From Leuctra nigra (lineage: Eukaryota; Arthropoda; Insecta; Plecoptera; Leuctridae): a DNA stretch of 64,000 bases. The translations under genes and the position numbers were made by a program. The notes beneath the pieces are model-generated. The model ran no database searches, was not told the origin of the DNA, and was given only the letters and a program-made list of their open reading frames with translations. Position 1 is the first letter of the stretch; each line of letters starts with the position of its first letter. Of this stretch, positions 25,807-38,577 are shown in pieces. Location: assembly GCA_934045905.1 (NCBI GenBank), contig OW203769.1, forward strand, positions 20,739,705 through 20,803,704. The letters run 5' to 3'.

Positions 25807-27560
25807 ATGCTGTGAAGATCATCAATAGACCGAAACATCGCAATCGCGGCACGCCAGTTGCCATCGTGAACACTGAAGATATCAGGGAATCAGGAATTGC
25901 GCACGTCGTTTTACGCTCCACCTTTCTTCTTTGATATACTACACAGGTTTATATTTCAGTGTGTCGAATTGGCTCGGTCACATGAGGCAAGTGACTTCGA
26001 TCACGGCGTTGCCGGGTTCGATCCCCGTAACAAACGTTTTATTTTTTATCTTTTTATTTACTTAAAAAATGTTTAACCTTCTTGTGTATATATTCAAAAT
26101 GTTAATCCGAATACATTCAACGATTACATAGCTACTCTTTTTAATATTATACTCATTGGACTCTAGTAATGATTGTCAATGTACACGTTGTACGTAAAGT
26201 TGTGCAATAAAACAATTCGTGGTCATGCTAATCAACAGAATCTTGGTGGCTCAGTTACTAAACTAGAAACCACACAAAAAAGGTTCCATTACTGGGTGCA
26301 TAAGGTTGTCACAGCTTTTAATTTATCCGAATACTTTAATTATGTAAAATTCAGTTAATTAAGTAAATAGTAAAATTCAGTGAAGGCTCCATAACTAATA
26401 TTCAGAGTATTAGGTGTTTACAACTTTTCATTTGTCACACTTATTTAATTATTTAAAATAGAGTTAATTTGTCAATATTGGTGGCTCAACAAGAAACAAG
26501 AACAACACGAAACAAGAAACTACACAAAAAGGCTCCATTACGTGCATCCATTACGTGCATTAGGTTCTAAAATTAATTTAATTATTTTAATTATGCTTAT
26601 TTGTCAATCTTGATGGCTCAGTTACGAAACAATAAACCACACAAAAAGGCTCCATTACTAGGTATATTAGGTGCTCTTTGCTCCTAATACTCTAAGAGAC
26701 TAATGCTCTGGTGCTCTGGTACATTTTTAATAAATGAGACTACCAATGGATGCTGTGAAGATCATCAATAGACAGAAACATCGCCATCGCGGCACGCCGG
26801 TTGCCATCGTGAACAGTGAAGATATCAGGGAAACAGGAATTGCGCACGTCGTTTTACGCTCTACCTTTCTTCTTTGATATACTACACAGGTTTAATTTCA
26901 GTGTGGCGAATTGGCTCGGTCAAATGAGGCAAGTGACTTCGATCACGGCGTTGCCGGGTTCGATCCCCGTAACAAATGTTTTATTTTTTTTATCTTTTTC
27001 TTTACTTAAAAAATGTTTAACCTTCTTGTGTATATATTCAAAATGTTAATCCGAATACATTCAACGATTACATAGCAACTCTTTTTAATATTATACTCAT
27101 TGGACTCTAATAATGATTGTCAATGTACACGTTGTACGTAAAGTTGTGCAATAAAACAATTCGTGGTCATGCTAATCAACAGAATCTTGGTGGCTCAGTT
27201 ACTAAACTAGAAACCACACAAAAAAGGCTCCATTACTGGGTGCATAAGGTTGTCACAGCTTTTAATTTATCCGAATTATTTAATTATGTAAAATTCAGGT
27301 AATTTAGTAAATAGTAAAATTCAGTAAAGGCTCCATTACTAATATTCAGTGTATTACGTGTTTACAACTTTTCATTTGTCACACTTATATATTTTTGTCG
27401 ATCTTGATGGTTCAGATACGAAACAAGAAACCACACAAAATGGCTCCATTACTAGGTTTATTAGGTGTTTACAACTTAGTAAAAATTATTTCATTATTTC
27501 AGATGTTGTAATCTGTCAATCTTAGAAGCTCGGTTACAATAAACAAGAAACTACACTAAA
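25807..27560 (+). repeat. Two tandem ~940-bp repeat units with tRNA-like cores
   Basis: Units start at 25807 and 26750 with atgctgtgaagatcatcaat and stay highly similar through the 61-codon frame beginning MSMYTLYVKL in each. Each has a tRNA-like core (about 25965-26032 and 26906-26976) with an A-box-like attggctcggtca and a B box gggttcgatcccc. Within the units, shorter sub-repeats with caaaaaggctccattac recur. Copies of that short frame are repeat sequence, not genes. Confidence 0.8.
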
Positions 27561-28737
27561 TCGTCCATGATAATTAATGGAAATCTGTGGGTATGAGAGA
27601 TTTAAATTTCATTTCATCATCCAACAATGCTTACGTTAAAAAGTTAGAATAATAAAACGCTTTTAAATTGTCATGATTTATTTCCAAACTGTGAGTCAAA
27701 GTCTCATCAAGTGACATTGTTTAATGGAAATAAATGAAACTGAAACTGATGTTCCTCCTAATCTGACACTAATAAAATAAACATTGGTTTTGATGCGAAC
27801 GTTATATACGAAAGTGGTCTGGCTTGTTTACATCGGCAATACAATAATATTCTTCAAGTATCTAGGCAATAGCACGAAGTTGTTTCCTGGTTTGAAAATA
27901 TGAAAATATTATCTTCCACAGCAACTTCACAAAACAATATAATAATCACTAAATAAGATCAGTGGACTAATTAAAATGCAAGCTCGATAACTGTTTACAA
28001 GTACCTATAGAAGAAGACAACAATACTAAATGGACATCGATCGTATTTGCCATGAACAAACAAATGTAAACATTAAGTTGACCTGACAGGGAGAGGCAGA
28101 GAGGTGGAGATGCCAGGTATAGGCCGGCCCATGCTATCCGTGTACATAGGCGAGTAAGGCGGGTAGCGTAAATTTCATCACCCGTCATACTCCTTCCCAC
28201 CAGCACTATAAACACCAGGTGGCTCAGCTAGTTAATCTTAACTAAGTTCCTTTTAAGTTACATTGCCTTCCAAAAACCATCCGGATTTTATTTAAAATGT
28301 GTTGTAAACATCTGTAAGCCTGCACGCTTTACCAATTGAGTTTATACTTCGGAACTTTGACATAAAAGAGTGAACATGGGAGAATTTAAAAATGAGGAAA
28401 CGCATTTGCAATCATCTTTCGTGTACCTTTCAGTTTACCTAGTGGCGACAAATACGCGTTTTACGAGATGAACGCACAAATTCCGGTTTACACCGGAACA
28501 ATACACCTACAATTTACGTTATTCACATGACTCAAAGCTGTGAACTTTTAACAAATTATAATTTGATATAACTCAAATTCAACCAAAAGAAATGGACCCT
28601 TTCGTTATACTAACTTCGGAACTATTGAAATAAAAACAGAAAACTTTAGACAAGAAGTGACGTTGTTGGCGTTAACTGTAATGATAGGTAACACTTAATG
28701 ATCAGTGAAAGCTGCTATAAACTTATACCCCATATGA
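27561..28737. other. Intergenic sequence, nothing recognised
   Basis: AT-rich sequence. No supported exon, RNA gene or bounded element found. Confidence 0.45.
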
Positions 28738-29472
28738 TATGTTGTACAAAAACAAAAACTTGTAAAAAAAACTGCCAAGCACCTTCCCACTTAAAACAAT
28801 TGAGATCTAAAAGAAGGGCCAAGCAATAATATATTGTTTAAACATTTTCGCACTTAAAATTCGTGAAATCATTTCGCCCCGTTACTGCCGCCAAGCACAA
28901 CACTAAAAACCTAATGTTGTGTCCAAATTTGAAGAATACAATCTAAGTGAACCATCATTGTAAATTTAACAAAATTATAAAAATTAAAAACGACTTCAAA
29001 ATAAATTTAAAATTGAAATTAAAAAAATTAAAAATAAAGCTTGGCGCATTGAATTTGCACCGACCATATTGTAGACTTCCTCTATCTTCTTCCTACTTTC
29101 TGTCTTTCTTCGGCTCCTTTATCGTCATCGTCTTTCTTATGTTGCCTTCTTCTTGACACAATGCGCCTAGCTTTATTTTTAATTTTTTTAATTTCAATTT
29201 TAAATTTATTTTGAAGTCGTTTTTAATTTTTATAATTTTGTTAAATTTACAATGATGGTTCACTTAGATTGTATTCTTCAAATTTGGACACAACATTAGG
29301 TTTTTAGTGTTGTGCTTGGCGGCAGTAACGGGGCGAAATGATTTCACGAATTTTAAGTGCGAAAATGTTTAAACAATATATTATTGCTTGGCCCTTCTTT
29401 TAGATCTCAATTGTTTTAAGTGGGAAGGTGCTTGGCAGTTTTTTTTACAAGTTTTTGTTTTTGTACAACATA
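28738..29472. mobile_element. Foldback element with 314-bp arms
   Basis: Arms at 28738-29051 and 29159-29472 are near-perfect reverse complements; the spacer is 107 bp. The outer arm reads tatgttgtacaaaaacaaaa, then ctgccaagcacctt; the inner end reads gcttggcgcattg. A transcript would form a hairpin of about 310 bp. Motifs are shared with the foldback at 50461-50804. Confidence 0.9.
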
Positions 29473-31345
29473 CCGAAACACCAAAACTTATACCAAAACA
29501 CTATGTTATTTCACTGCTTACAGTGATTATTTTAAGTAATGGAGAAATCTTATTAAATTGTTTATTGTGCTTTTTGTAAATATCAAAACATGTCAAATGA
29601 AAATATTCATACAAATCAATGTAAGTAAAAGATAAAAAGATGGTGCACTTATAAAAAATAATCAGTATAAGCAAAAACAAAAATGCACCCATAAAATATC
29701 AACCCGATATTTATCGCCAGTAAAAAACAAATAAAAAAATAAAAATGCATCCATACAAATCTATCAATACAAGTAAAAACAAAAAGATGATGCATTCAAA
29801 AAAATGAATAAAGCAAAAGATCAAAATAATACCAATAAAATGAATTCATAAAAATCAAATGTAAATGTCATGTGACATATTGGGATGAAAACTGTGGTCT
29901 ATGTGATGTAAGACAAGATTATCATGTAACTTCCAAGTCTCCAACAATGATGATGGCAATGAAGATAACAATGATGTTTACCACCTAAATATGATGCCTC
30001 AGAGACCTTTCATTTATCAACATAAACTGGCATTTTGACTCATTCAAGGCATGAAAAAGTATTTCAAACTGTGATTTTCCAAGTGATTTTTCAAATGCAA
30101 TTGTTTTCAAGTAGTCTCAGGTGATTGTGCAATCATTTGGAATGGTTTTGTCCATTCTCTGATGCTATCTCTGTGAAAGGTGCTATTACATTGCTAATGC
30201 TAACTCTAATAGTAACATTTGCCATAACTAGTCTTTATCAACTGGGAGTATTGTTACTCTGTTAGTGAACAGTTTACTGTCATTTTTATAATCAATTTGG
30301 AGTTATCTTATTATTTTTTTATAATACCAACACAAGTTAAAAAAAGTGAATTTATAAAAAAAAAATCAGATAAAAAAATGCATTCATACAAATCAATTAA
30401 AAAACAAAGAAAGTGTGTTGGTTTCTTTTACAGTATTATGCTCTTGCTATCTTCATTATTAACATGCCATGAACTAACTTATCAATTGGGTCACTGTTAT
30501 TTCAGAGTTTACAGTGATTTTTACACGCAATGGAGAAGTCTCATTTAATTTTGTATTATACTTTTATAAATATCAGTACCATGTAGTAATGACAAACTCA
30601 ATCACCCAAAGAGTTCAAAACATTAATTTTAAATCAAATTGAAATGTCATGTGACTTGTCAAGAACACCTGTATGAGATGTATGACAAGATAATGATGTA
30701 ATTTCCAAGTCTCCAACAATGTGTGGCCATGGTAAAGACTTTGTTGCCATGGAAACGTGCCAAATGAAGAAATGACATAATATGTATTCCAATATTTTCA
30801 CTAACTATGTTCATTGTGGTTCATTTAATTGACAAGTTATTTATGAGTTTGTAAGTCAATCCATTCGTCAATGACTGTGTGAGCCAACCTTCCACGTGTA
30901 AATTCACTTGTGTGTCTCTTGAATTCGTCGAAATATCGAGGTTCAGTGAAAAACCTTGAAACAAATAGGCTTGAACAGAGACCTAGCTCACCAGCCCAGC
31001 TGGAAAGGGGTACCTCTGTGTCAGCCAACTTGAGTAAATTCAAAGAATATATAACGTAGTTATTCTTTTACAATAGAATAAAAGTGTCAACTTCGCAGAC
31101 AATGACGCTTGAACATAGAGACCTAGCTTACAGCAATGTGACAGCTGAGAGGTACCTCTATGTCTCTTGCCGAGTCAATAAACAATACATTCAGAGAAAG
31201 AATGGGATTTAATTCAGTAGGTGTCGCTTGTTGTTGAATTGACTTGATTGATAGAGGATGGTTTCTAATATAAATCACCTGTTATGTTTCATTTACGGGT
31301 TGTAGCCCCAGGCAGTTGCTTGCACACACAGTCACGGACTAAAGG
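29473..31345. other. Intergenic region with diverged repeats
   Basis: No gene seen. The motif tttccaagtctccaacaatg occurs near 29932, 30701 and again at 56321, marking one interspersed family. A diverged pair near 30972-31030 and 31110-31170 shares gagacctagct...ggtacctct. The 68-codon minus frame at 30837-31043 covers the first of these and has no recognisable domain. Confidence 0.45.
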
Positions 31346-31417
31346 GGATGGGGAGATGCTGGAATGCGGTTCTAACTTCCCTTGCCCCACTTTCACTTTC
31401 ACTCACAGTCATAGGAC

Positions 31418-32190
31418 ATAGGGGTTGGGGGAGCTCATGGAATGCGGTTCTAACTTCCCTTGCCTTGCTTTCACTTTCACTGACCCGTCATTAGACATAG
31501 GGGTTGGGGGAGCTCATGGAATGCGGCAGAAAACATTGCCTCACTTTCACTGTCCAATAGGGGTTGGGGGAGCTCATGGAATGCGGCAGAAAACATTGCC
31601 TCACTTTCACTGTCCAATAGGGGTTGGGGGAGCTCTTGGAATGCGGCAGAAACATTGCCTCACTTTCACTGTCCAATAGGGGTTGGGGGAGCTCATGGAA
31701 TGCGGCAGAATAACATTGCCTCACTTTCACTGTCCAATAGGGGTTGGGGGAGCTCATGGAATGCGGCAGAAAACATTGCCTCACTTTCACTGTCCAATAG
31801 GGGTTGGGGGAGCTCATGGAATGCGGCAGAAAACATTGCCTCACTTTCACTGTCCAATAGGGGTTGGGGGAGCTCATGGAATGCGGCAGAAAACATTGCC
31901 TCACTTTCACTGTCCAATAGGGGTTGGGGGAGATGCTGGAATGCGGCAGAAAACATTGCCTCACTTTCACTGTCCAATAGGGGTTGGGGGAGCTCATAGA
32001 ATGCGGCAGAAAACATTGCCTCACTTTCACTGTCCAATAGGGGTTGGGGGAGCTGATGGAATGCGGCAGAAATCATTGCCTCACTTTCACTGTCCAATAG
32101 GGGTTGGGGGAGCTGATGGAATGCGGCAGAAAACATTGCCTCACTTTCACTGTCCAATAGGGGTTGGGGGAGATGCTGGAATGCGGAACC
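31418..32190 (+). repeat. 60-bp minisatellite, about 13 copies
   Basis: The unit starts ggggttgggggagctcatgg and continues with atgcggcagaaaacattgcc and cactttcactgtccaata. Copies start every 60 bp from 31500 to 32160, with a more diverged copy at 31418. As the unit is a multiple of 3 without stops, both strands stay open for 150-196 codons, which mimics genes. Confidence 0.95.
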
Positions 32191-32806
32191 ATGTGAATCG
32201 AGGCCAATTGTATTGGATTATTTATATTTTCTCATCAGATATAACAAGTATCAGACCAGCTGTTGGTCACTAGTTTTCTTATTTCCACTTGTATTAGTTT
32301 GTCAGTAAATCAGTAGCAAATGTCTGTTCAAGTTAAATGTTTTATCCGCAAACATGCATTTTATGTGGGATATTTTAAGTCATTTAACATGTCATTTCAG
32401 GAGATTATTCTTCTCTGGAAAACTTGGAGTAATAGATCGAAAAATTACCGAAATATTCAGTATCCAGGTTTTCATATCCAATGTAATACTAATTATTAAT
32501 TATATTTAAAGAGTTTCGTTGCTAGTTATGAGCAATTGTTGCCAATTTTTTTATTATTATCATTATGTGGTGGTGGTTGATTGTGTTGATTGTAGCCTTT
32601 TTATTGTTACCTATAGATATTTATTTATTGCTATATTAATTCTCATATTACAGTATTATTCTGTCCATTTAATAAGTATATTAATCTCTATGATTTAATC
32701 AATGTTTTGTCATTATATTTGTAATGTTGAAGTAGTTTACTTTTATTTAATCCTTGATTAAATTATTTATGAGCAGTGTATCCTTCATTTCGATCCTTTT
32801 GTTATT
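32191..32806. other. AT-rich sequence up to the scaffold gap
   Basis: Nothing recognised. It ends directly at 200 N, so its continuity with the IQCG exons to the right is not shown. Confidence 0.5.
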
Positions 32807-33006
32807 NNNNNNNNNNNNNNNNNNNNNNNNNNNNNNNNNNNNNNNNNNNNNNNNNNNNNNNNNNNNNNNNNNNNNNNNNNNNNNNNNNNNNNNNNNNNNN
32901 NNNNNNNNNNNNNNNNNNNNNNNNNNNNNNNNNNNNNNNNNNNNNNNNNNNNNNNNNNNNNNNNNNNNNNNNNNNNNNNNNNNNNNNNNNNNNNNNNNNN
33001 NNNNNN
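32807..33006. other. Scaffold gap (200 N)
   Basis: Exactly 200 N, the same size as the gap at 58101-58300, which suggests a fixed placeholder and not a measured distance. Confidence 0.95.
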
Positions 33007-33172
33007 GTGTCAATATTTATAAAAAGTTGAATATTTAAACAAAATACATCTCAAAGCGTCTCAAAATTGATTTGAATGTGTCATAAAAGAGGACCAGATC
33101 ACACGATGTAAGAAGAAGCAAGAAGGAGAACAAACCTGGATTCATGTCGTGCCCCCCCCCCCCCCCCCGCAG

Positions 33173-34944
33173 GATGGGCTTGAGCAGTTCGCCGCCGAGA
33201 GCAGCACCGAGCTGCGCTACGTGAGCCGCTGGGAACATGCGCGTCAGCAGCAGCATCGCGTCGGCCTCGCGCAGCAAGAGACGTCGCTGCACGACGACAA
33301 CGCCGCCACTGCGCTTGCGCTGGACGTTGAGACGCGCGTCAACGCGGAGATAGAGGCGTTCATCGTGCGCGACAAGGAGGTATGGTGTCCCCGATGTTGT
33401 TTCTCATGTACATGTCCTTCACACATGTCCTGCCATACATGTCCTACCATACAGTATGCTATACAATATTACTCTTTTTTTTATTTTTATCTTATGATCT
33501 TATCTTTGTCTGAGTATTTTATCTTTATATCATTATGATGACGTGAATGATGGCCATTATAACCTTTAGAAAATTGTTATTATTGTCATTATTTTTATGT
33601 ATAAATGTGAACTTAGAATATATCTTTAGGTTGCATGGAAGATCAGGATGGGGCTCCTATAGAGTCGAACACTGAATGCCGCCATTTTGTGTAACTATTA
33701 TATACAAATAAAGAAACTGAAACTGAAACAGTTCATCGTGCGCACTCACGTTGTCATGGTTACAGTATCTACAGCGACAGATAGAGGAGTGGATGGACCG
33801 ATACGAGATCGAGATGGAGTCGAGAGAGATGAAACTCAAGTATCTGCGACGAGAGCGCGCCGAGCATTACGGGAGATACCTGCAACTCAAGCAGCTGGTG
33901 AGTAGGCACTGCCTAGTTGGCCGGACCGGGACGCGCCACTGTGCAATAAGAGAAGAAACTTTGCTTTATTTTAGACAGAAAAGTAGCAATTGTGCCCTGA
34001 ACTATCTGTGCCAAGATAAAGGGGAACAGACTCTATCTATGAAAAGAAATGCTCAATTTATGACACGCTTCAGGGGTGGAGGGGATGCCACAATATGCGA
34101 CACAGTGTGACAGGGGGGGAAGGGGGGGGGGGCTCTGGAGCTTTCGGGATGTCCCGTTTTGATATAGACAGTATTGTAACAGCTTTTAAGTTGCTAAAAG
34201 TTGCTAAAAAGTCTCAATTATTCTGGTTTTTTGGACTTCATAGGGGCTGGGCATAAAGGACGTCACGCAAAAATGGATTATTTGGACTCCCCCCTCCCCC
34301 TTGTCACACTGCGTCACGTTTTTCCAAACCCTCACCCCTAAAAGGATGTCACAAAACCACCTCAACCCTCCCCCCCCTCAATTCAATTAGTCTTGACAGC
34401 TAAATTTATCAATTTAGAGTCCGTTTTAGCGAAATTTGAGGACCCGTCAACTGAAGTTTAAAATTATTTTAACTGTCTATATCAAAACGGGACATCCCGA
34501 AAGCTCCAGAGCCCCCCCCCCCCCTTCCCCCCCCCTGTCACACTGTGTCGCATATTGTGGCATCCCCTCCACCCCTGAAGCGTGACGTCTTTTAGGCTCA
34601 ACCCCATAATGGAAGATGAAGATTCCATTCTGTTTAAAAATCACAAAGCGATGGAGCCCATGATGTAGATTGCATCCCCCATGTCGGCTGGTGTTGGAAT
34701 GACATGCGCGGTGTGTTGTGCGCAGTTCGAGCAGCACGGTAGCGAGATGCGCGAGTATCTTGCGCAGAAGGAGGAGAAAGAGAGACAGTTCGCGCAGGAG
34801 CTCCACGTGTTCAACATGGCCACCAGGATACAGGCGTGGTGGAAGGGCACGATGGTGCGCAGGGGGCTGGGGCCCTACAGGAAGAAGAAGAAGGACAAGA
34901 AGGGAGGCGCCAAGGACAAGAAGGCGGCCAAGGGCAGGAAGTAG
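33173..34944 (+). CDS. IQCG: IQCG / DRC9, 3' exons (axonemal dynein regulator)
   Basis: Three exons, 33173-33379, 33766-33897 and 34726-34944, all in phase 0, encode the last 184 aa and end in TAG. The sequence contains YLQRQIEEWMDRYE, a long charged coiled coil, then an IQ motif with IQAWWKGTMVRRGLGPYR and a lysine-rich tail (KKKKDKKGG...). This is the diagnostic C-terminus of IQ domain-containing protein G, subunit 9 of the nexin-dynein regulatory complex, which links axonemal doublets in cilia and flagella; in insects this means sperm and sensory cilia. The first acceptor uses a run of C as its pyrimidine tract. Upstream exons are not to the left, where a gap starts 166 bp before, but appear at 58503-59851. 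The first two exons are duplicated without visible change at 63053-63777. Confidence 0.9.
34064..34584. mobile_element. Foldback MITE in the last IQCG intron
   Basis: Arms of about 105 bp are inverted: left from cacgcttcaggggtgg to gtcccgttttgatatagaca, right its complement ending ccacccctgaagcgtg. The spacer contains gggctgggcataaagg and several C runs. No coding frame. The left 57 bp recur at the window end as part of the IQCG duplication. Confidence 0.8.
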
Positions 34945-34997
34945 GATAGTTACCAACTGATAAGCCTTTTTATCAACTCAACATGTTCTTTCAAAAT

Positions 34998-35665
34998 CAG
35001 GCACGTAGGTACTTTATTTTGAGGGGGGGGGGGGGGGGGCGCAAATTATCGGGGATAGATGGATGACAGGCAAAGATAGTTCGCCGCTACAAGAGGCCTG
35101 GGGGGGCTCGCCACTCAGTTAGCCCCGCAGGGCCTTTTTTGAATGTTTGATACAAATGAATCGAATTTGTAGCTATTTTGGCATCCTTTTCAAAGAAATT
35201 TAAAATGTGTGATATTATGCAATATTCTTGGGGAAACTTACAAAATGAAAATATTGCAGGGACATTTTTGAATTCTAGTAAAAGAGAATCGATTATGAAT
35301 CGATTTTGGAGTACCTACCGATGAAAAAGGTTGCAAGAGCAACAGCAATAAGCAATAAGAAAAATCTGTATGTGTTTTGGAAATTTTATTTATGAGGAAG
35401 ATCCTGTTGGACAATGAGTTAATGAGTTGTCTCATTGGATAATACCGTTGATTAATTAATATTGCAAAACTTGTGAAAATTTTGAGAATTCAACCTTATA
35501 ATGAAGCTTGCATCTCTTTATTAACATTTGTGAATATCTGAGTGGTGTTCAGGATCTCTAGCAGGGGGTCAGGATCTCTGGCGGGTGGGGGGAGGGGGGA
35601 GGGGGTCTGGCTTCAGACTAGGGGGTCCGTTCCCCCCATCCCCCACCCCTATTCCTACGCGCCTA
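34998..35665. mobile_element. hAT-like element, CAGGCGCGTAGGAA family, copy 1
   Basis: The left end is CAGGCACGTAGGTACT and the right end is ATTCCTACGCGCCTA. The 8-mer ttcaaaat flanks it on both sides exactly (34990-34997 and 35666-35673). Inside are an 18-G run and ccccgcagggcc. Much of the interior matches the element at 44968-45842 in the opposite orientation. It starts 53 bp after the IQCG stop codon. Confidence 0.85.
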
Positions 35666-35673
35666 TTCAAAAT

Positions 35674-36929
35674 TAGGTTTAATATAATTTATTACAAAAT
35701 ACAAATAAAAGTGTTTCGTTTTTTAATATTTTGTATATGTTTATTTGTTGTGATTGTGATTTTAATTTTTTGTGATTAGAGATATAATGTTTCCTTCGAC
35801 GCTATGAGTATCCTTATAAAAGAACTGTCATAACCAAAAGAGGATAACTATTTGGAGAATAAAATTGCACATTTTTGTGTCATCATTTGAACAATGTTTA
35901 TAATCTACCTTTCTTGCGTTCAATATAATCTATAACGTCCTTTAGATAAATATAATAATGCAGTTTAAATAAAATACTGTTTTATGTGTATTTTCAATTG
36001 TTTGGAATAAATTATCTTAGACTCATAAAATTCAATGAAAACTGTTGTTAAAATGACTGAAGTCGAATCATAATAAATCTGTATTTATCCTATACAATCC
36101 TAGACATCCAAATTACAATAAGTCCGTATATTTTTTAAAAGTCATACATGTATGATTTATTTATGAAAAGGCATGGCGATGATCCTTTTTTATTGGAGGA
36201 AATGCTCAGGTAACAACATTCACCCAAATCGATCTGAAATTTTGTATACAATAATGTTATAAGAGCGGTCACCTGTATATAGTGTTTGATCGAGAAAATG
36301 GAACCGTTTGACCGATCAAATTATAATTTTGTCATGATCATTTGGACTATCATTTTAGGTGTTTTTGACAATTTCAAACAAATTTGCCAAGAACTTTAGG
36401 TGAAATTTTACGGACATTTTAAAACTGATGCTTGTTCAAAATTGTTAAATGTTACATTAATTTTTAAATATTTGCGAATTTATTCAAAGAAATCCAAAAA
36501 CATCATTATCAAAACACAACTATAAAACGAATATCATTATACACAAGCATTATTTTTAATATTATCTACGAATAGAATTTTCCTTTATTAACATTTTATC
36601 ACAAATTGCGTGAAGAATATAGTTGTAAAAATCATTAATTATTGTATTATCAAGAGTGTCTCCCGCTCAATGTGGTAATCATTAGGTCATGCAGTAATTA
36701 TTAATAATTTTAATATGATAATGATATCGACTCAGTGAGTTAATAACTCAGTGACGTCAGCATTTATTTATTACATTGTTACTAAATTCTCAGGCACCTA
36801 TCTTTAAAATAACGCTAGTTGATGGATGAATGTGCGTTTATTAGTATTTTTGGTACTGTTGTTATGCAATAAAATATAATATCCTCCTCCTCGTTCTCCT
36901 CCTTCCTCTTCCTCTTCATCACCATTATC
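35674..36929. other. AT-rich sequence with an old Helitron-like fragment
   Basis: Between about 36190 and 36430 the words aatcgatctgaaattttgta and gaccgatcaaattat resemble the interior of the GAGCGAGCG family, without its ends. Otherwise nothing recognised. Confidence 0.4.
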
Positions 36930-36933
36930 ATCA

Positions 36934-36996
<63 letters not shown>

Positions 36997-37010
36997 ACGT
37001 CGTCGTCATC
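36930..37010. repeat. (CGT)n microsatellite
   Basis: More than 20 tandem CGT units. On minus this reads as a poly-Asp frame, which is a composition artefact. Confidence 0.95.
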
Positions 37011-37078
37011 GACTTCTGCTTCTACCGTTGCTGCTACTTCTTCTTCCTCCTCAACTATAACTCCGCTTTTGTAACTTT

Positions 37079-38310
37079 TTGCTCCCACAATGTTTGACTT
37101 TCCCACAACGTTTTTCTTTCAAATTCTTCCCAACTTTCTCCTCTTTCTTCCAAATCTCTCTTCACCTGTTCCATCCATCTATCTCTTGGCCTACCAACTC
37201 TTCTCTTACCTTTCTCATATTTCTCAAAGTCTCTTTTGGCTCTTCTGCTGTCTTTCATTCTCTTGAGTTTGCCAAACCACCTCAACCTTTCCCGACCAAT
37301 TTTAAAACCAACACTCTCGACTCCCATCTGTTTCCTTATCTCATTACTTGTCACGTGTTCCTTCATCGATATATTTGCCATGCTTCTCAGTGGCGTAACT
37401 AGGGGACCGCGGGGCCCGCGGTCGCGGGGGGGCCCGAGGACCAAGGGGGCCCGAAAATAATTTACCATCAAAGACTATATATAATTGATTTTAACGAAGC
37501 TAGAAAATAGATTTGACTTCTTGAACACGACTTTACAGGTTGTCATTATAGATACCCTGCTGACGATCGGAAGTCAAATATTCAACTTTTGTGGCAGCAG
37601 GTATACATTGCCAAATCCTTGCCAAGCCCCAAATTGAAACTTGACTATAATGTTTCAGTATTACTTGTGTCTCTTGTGAGTGTGTATCGCTTTCTACCTG
37701 TATAACTGTGCGACAACATTTGTTCAATTTTCTTAGTGATTCTTATAACTGTGTTTGCTCTGTGTTTGCTTTGCGACCTAAGTGGTACTAGTGGTTTTCA
37801 AAATTAAAGATAATAAAAAACCATGTTCGAAGTTCTATGTGACAAGAAAGTATACTAGGATTAGGACTCTTTAGTATAGAAGCTGAAAGAGCAAAGAAGA
37901 TGAAAGTGGAAACTGTAATTGACAGCTTTGCTGAGGTGAAATCCCAAAAAAAGGATCTCCATTGACAGCTTATAGTAAGACAAATATCGAATAGAAAAAA
38001 AATGTAATTGCAGGGGGGGGGGGGGGGGGGCCTCTAAAGATATCTCGCGGGGGGGCCCTGAAATTATAGTTACGCCACTGATGCTTCTTACAAACTTCAT
38101 AACTTCTGCCTGTACCATGTTCTCCTCCTTCCATCCCATATTCCAAGTTACCGCACCATAGCATAAAATAGGCAAGAAATATTGTTTATATATTACCAGC
38201 TTGAATTTTAGAGGTAAATCACTATTCCAACTTATTATCTGACTTTTTGGTAAAATCCATCTGCTTTCTGTATCCCCTTTCTCACCTCTTTCAAACTCTT
38301 CATACTCTTT
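37079..38310 (-). pseudogene. Non-LTR retrotransposon RT tail, split by a hAT
   Basis: Read on minus, the frame from about 38310 carries LPILCYGAVTWNMGW and AEVMKFVRS, typical of the end of the reverse transcriptase domain in insect non-LTR elements (P-I-L-x-Y-G-x-x-x-W). It is cut by a hAT insertion at 37388-38080 and resumes at 37387 with EIRKQMGVE, RLRWFGKLKRM, KRRVGRPRDRW and ERGESWEEF, the usual C-terminal region. It lacks the endonuclease and most of the RT domain, so it is a 5'-truncated dead copy. Confidence 0.8.
37388..38080. mobile_element. hAT-like element (CAGTGGCGTAACTA ends)
   Basis: The ends are CAGTGGCGTAACTAG and ATAGTTACGCCACTG. The 8-mer atgcttct occurs exactly on both sides (37380-37387 and 38081-38088). 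It is 693 bp with no transposase frame and has G/C runs near both ends. It is nested in a non-LTR retrotransposon remnant. Confidence 0.92.
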
Positions 38311-38577
38311 CTGTTATGCAATAAAATATTGGCGTGTCTTCAATAATATATACTATGATAATAGTCATTCAATATAAATTAGAAAATCCCCGCGTATTTT
38401 CAAGTCTCTACACGGTGTTCAAGTAGTCAACTTCATTATCGACTGTCCTTGACTACAGCGCGCCTAGCGGAAATTCAAATAAAGATTTTAGAAAATAATT
38501 TTGTGTTCATTTTCATGCTGGAATTTACACGTGTTTACATAATTTCTAGCTTTTAAGTTTATAGAACATACATAGCA

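Noticed and set aside
24905..26976. True tRNA genes at about 24.9, 25.7, 26.0 and 26.95 kb
   Set aside because: B boxes are good, but I could not form a proper acceptor stem and 7-base anticodon loop in any of them. I keep them as tRNA-like cores in repeats.
26173..27302. Repeated 61-codon frame beginning MSMYTLYVKL
   Set aside because: Both copies are equivalent parts of the 940-bp tandem repeat; no sign of coding selection or splice context.
36804..37106. Acidic poly-Asp protein on minus
   Set aside because: Translation of a (CGT)n microsatellite.
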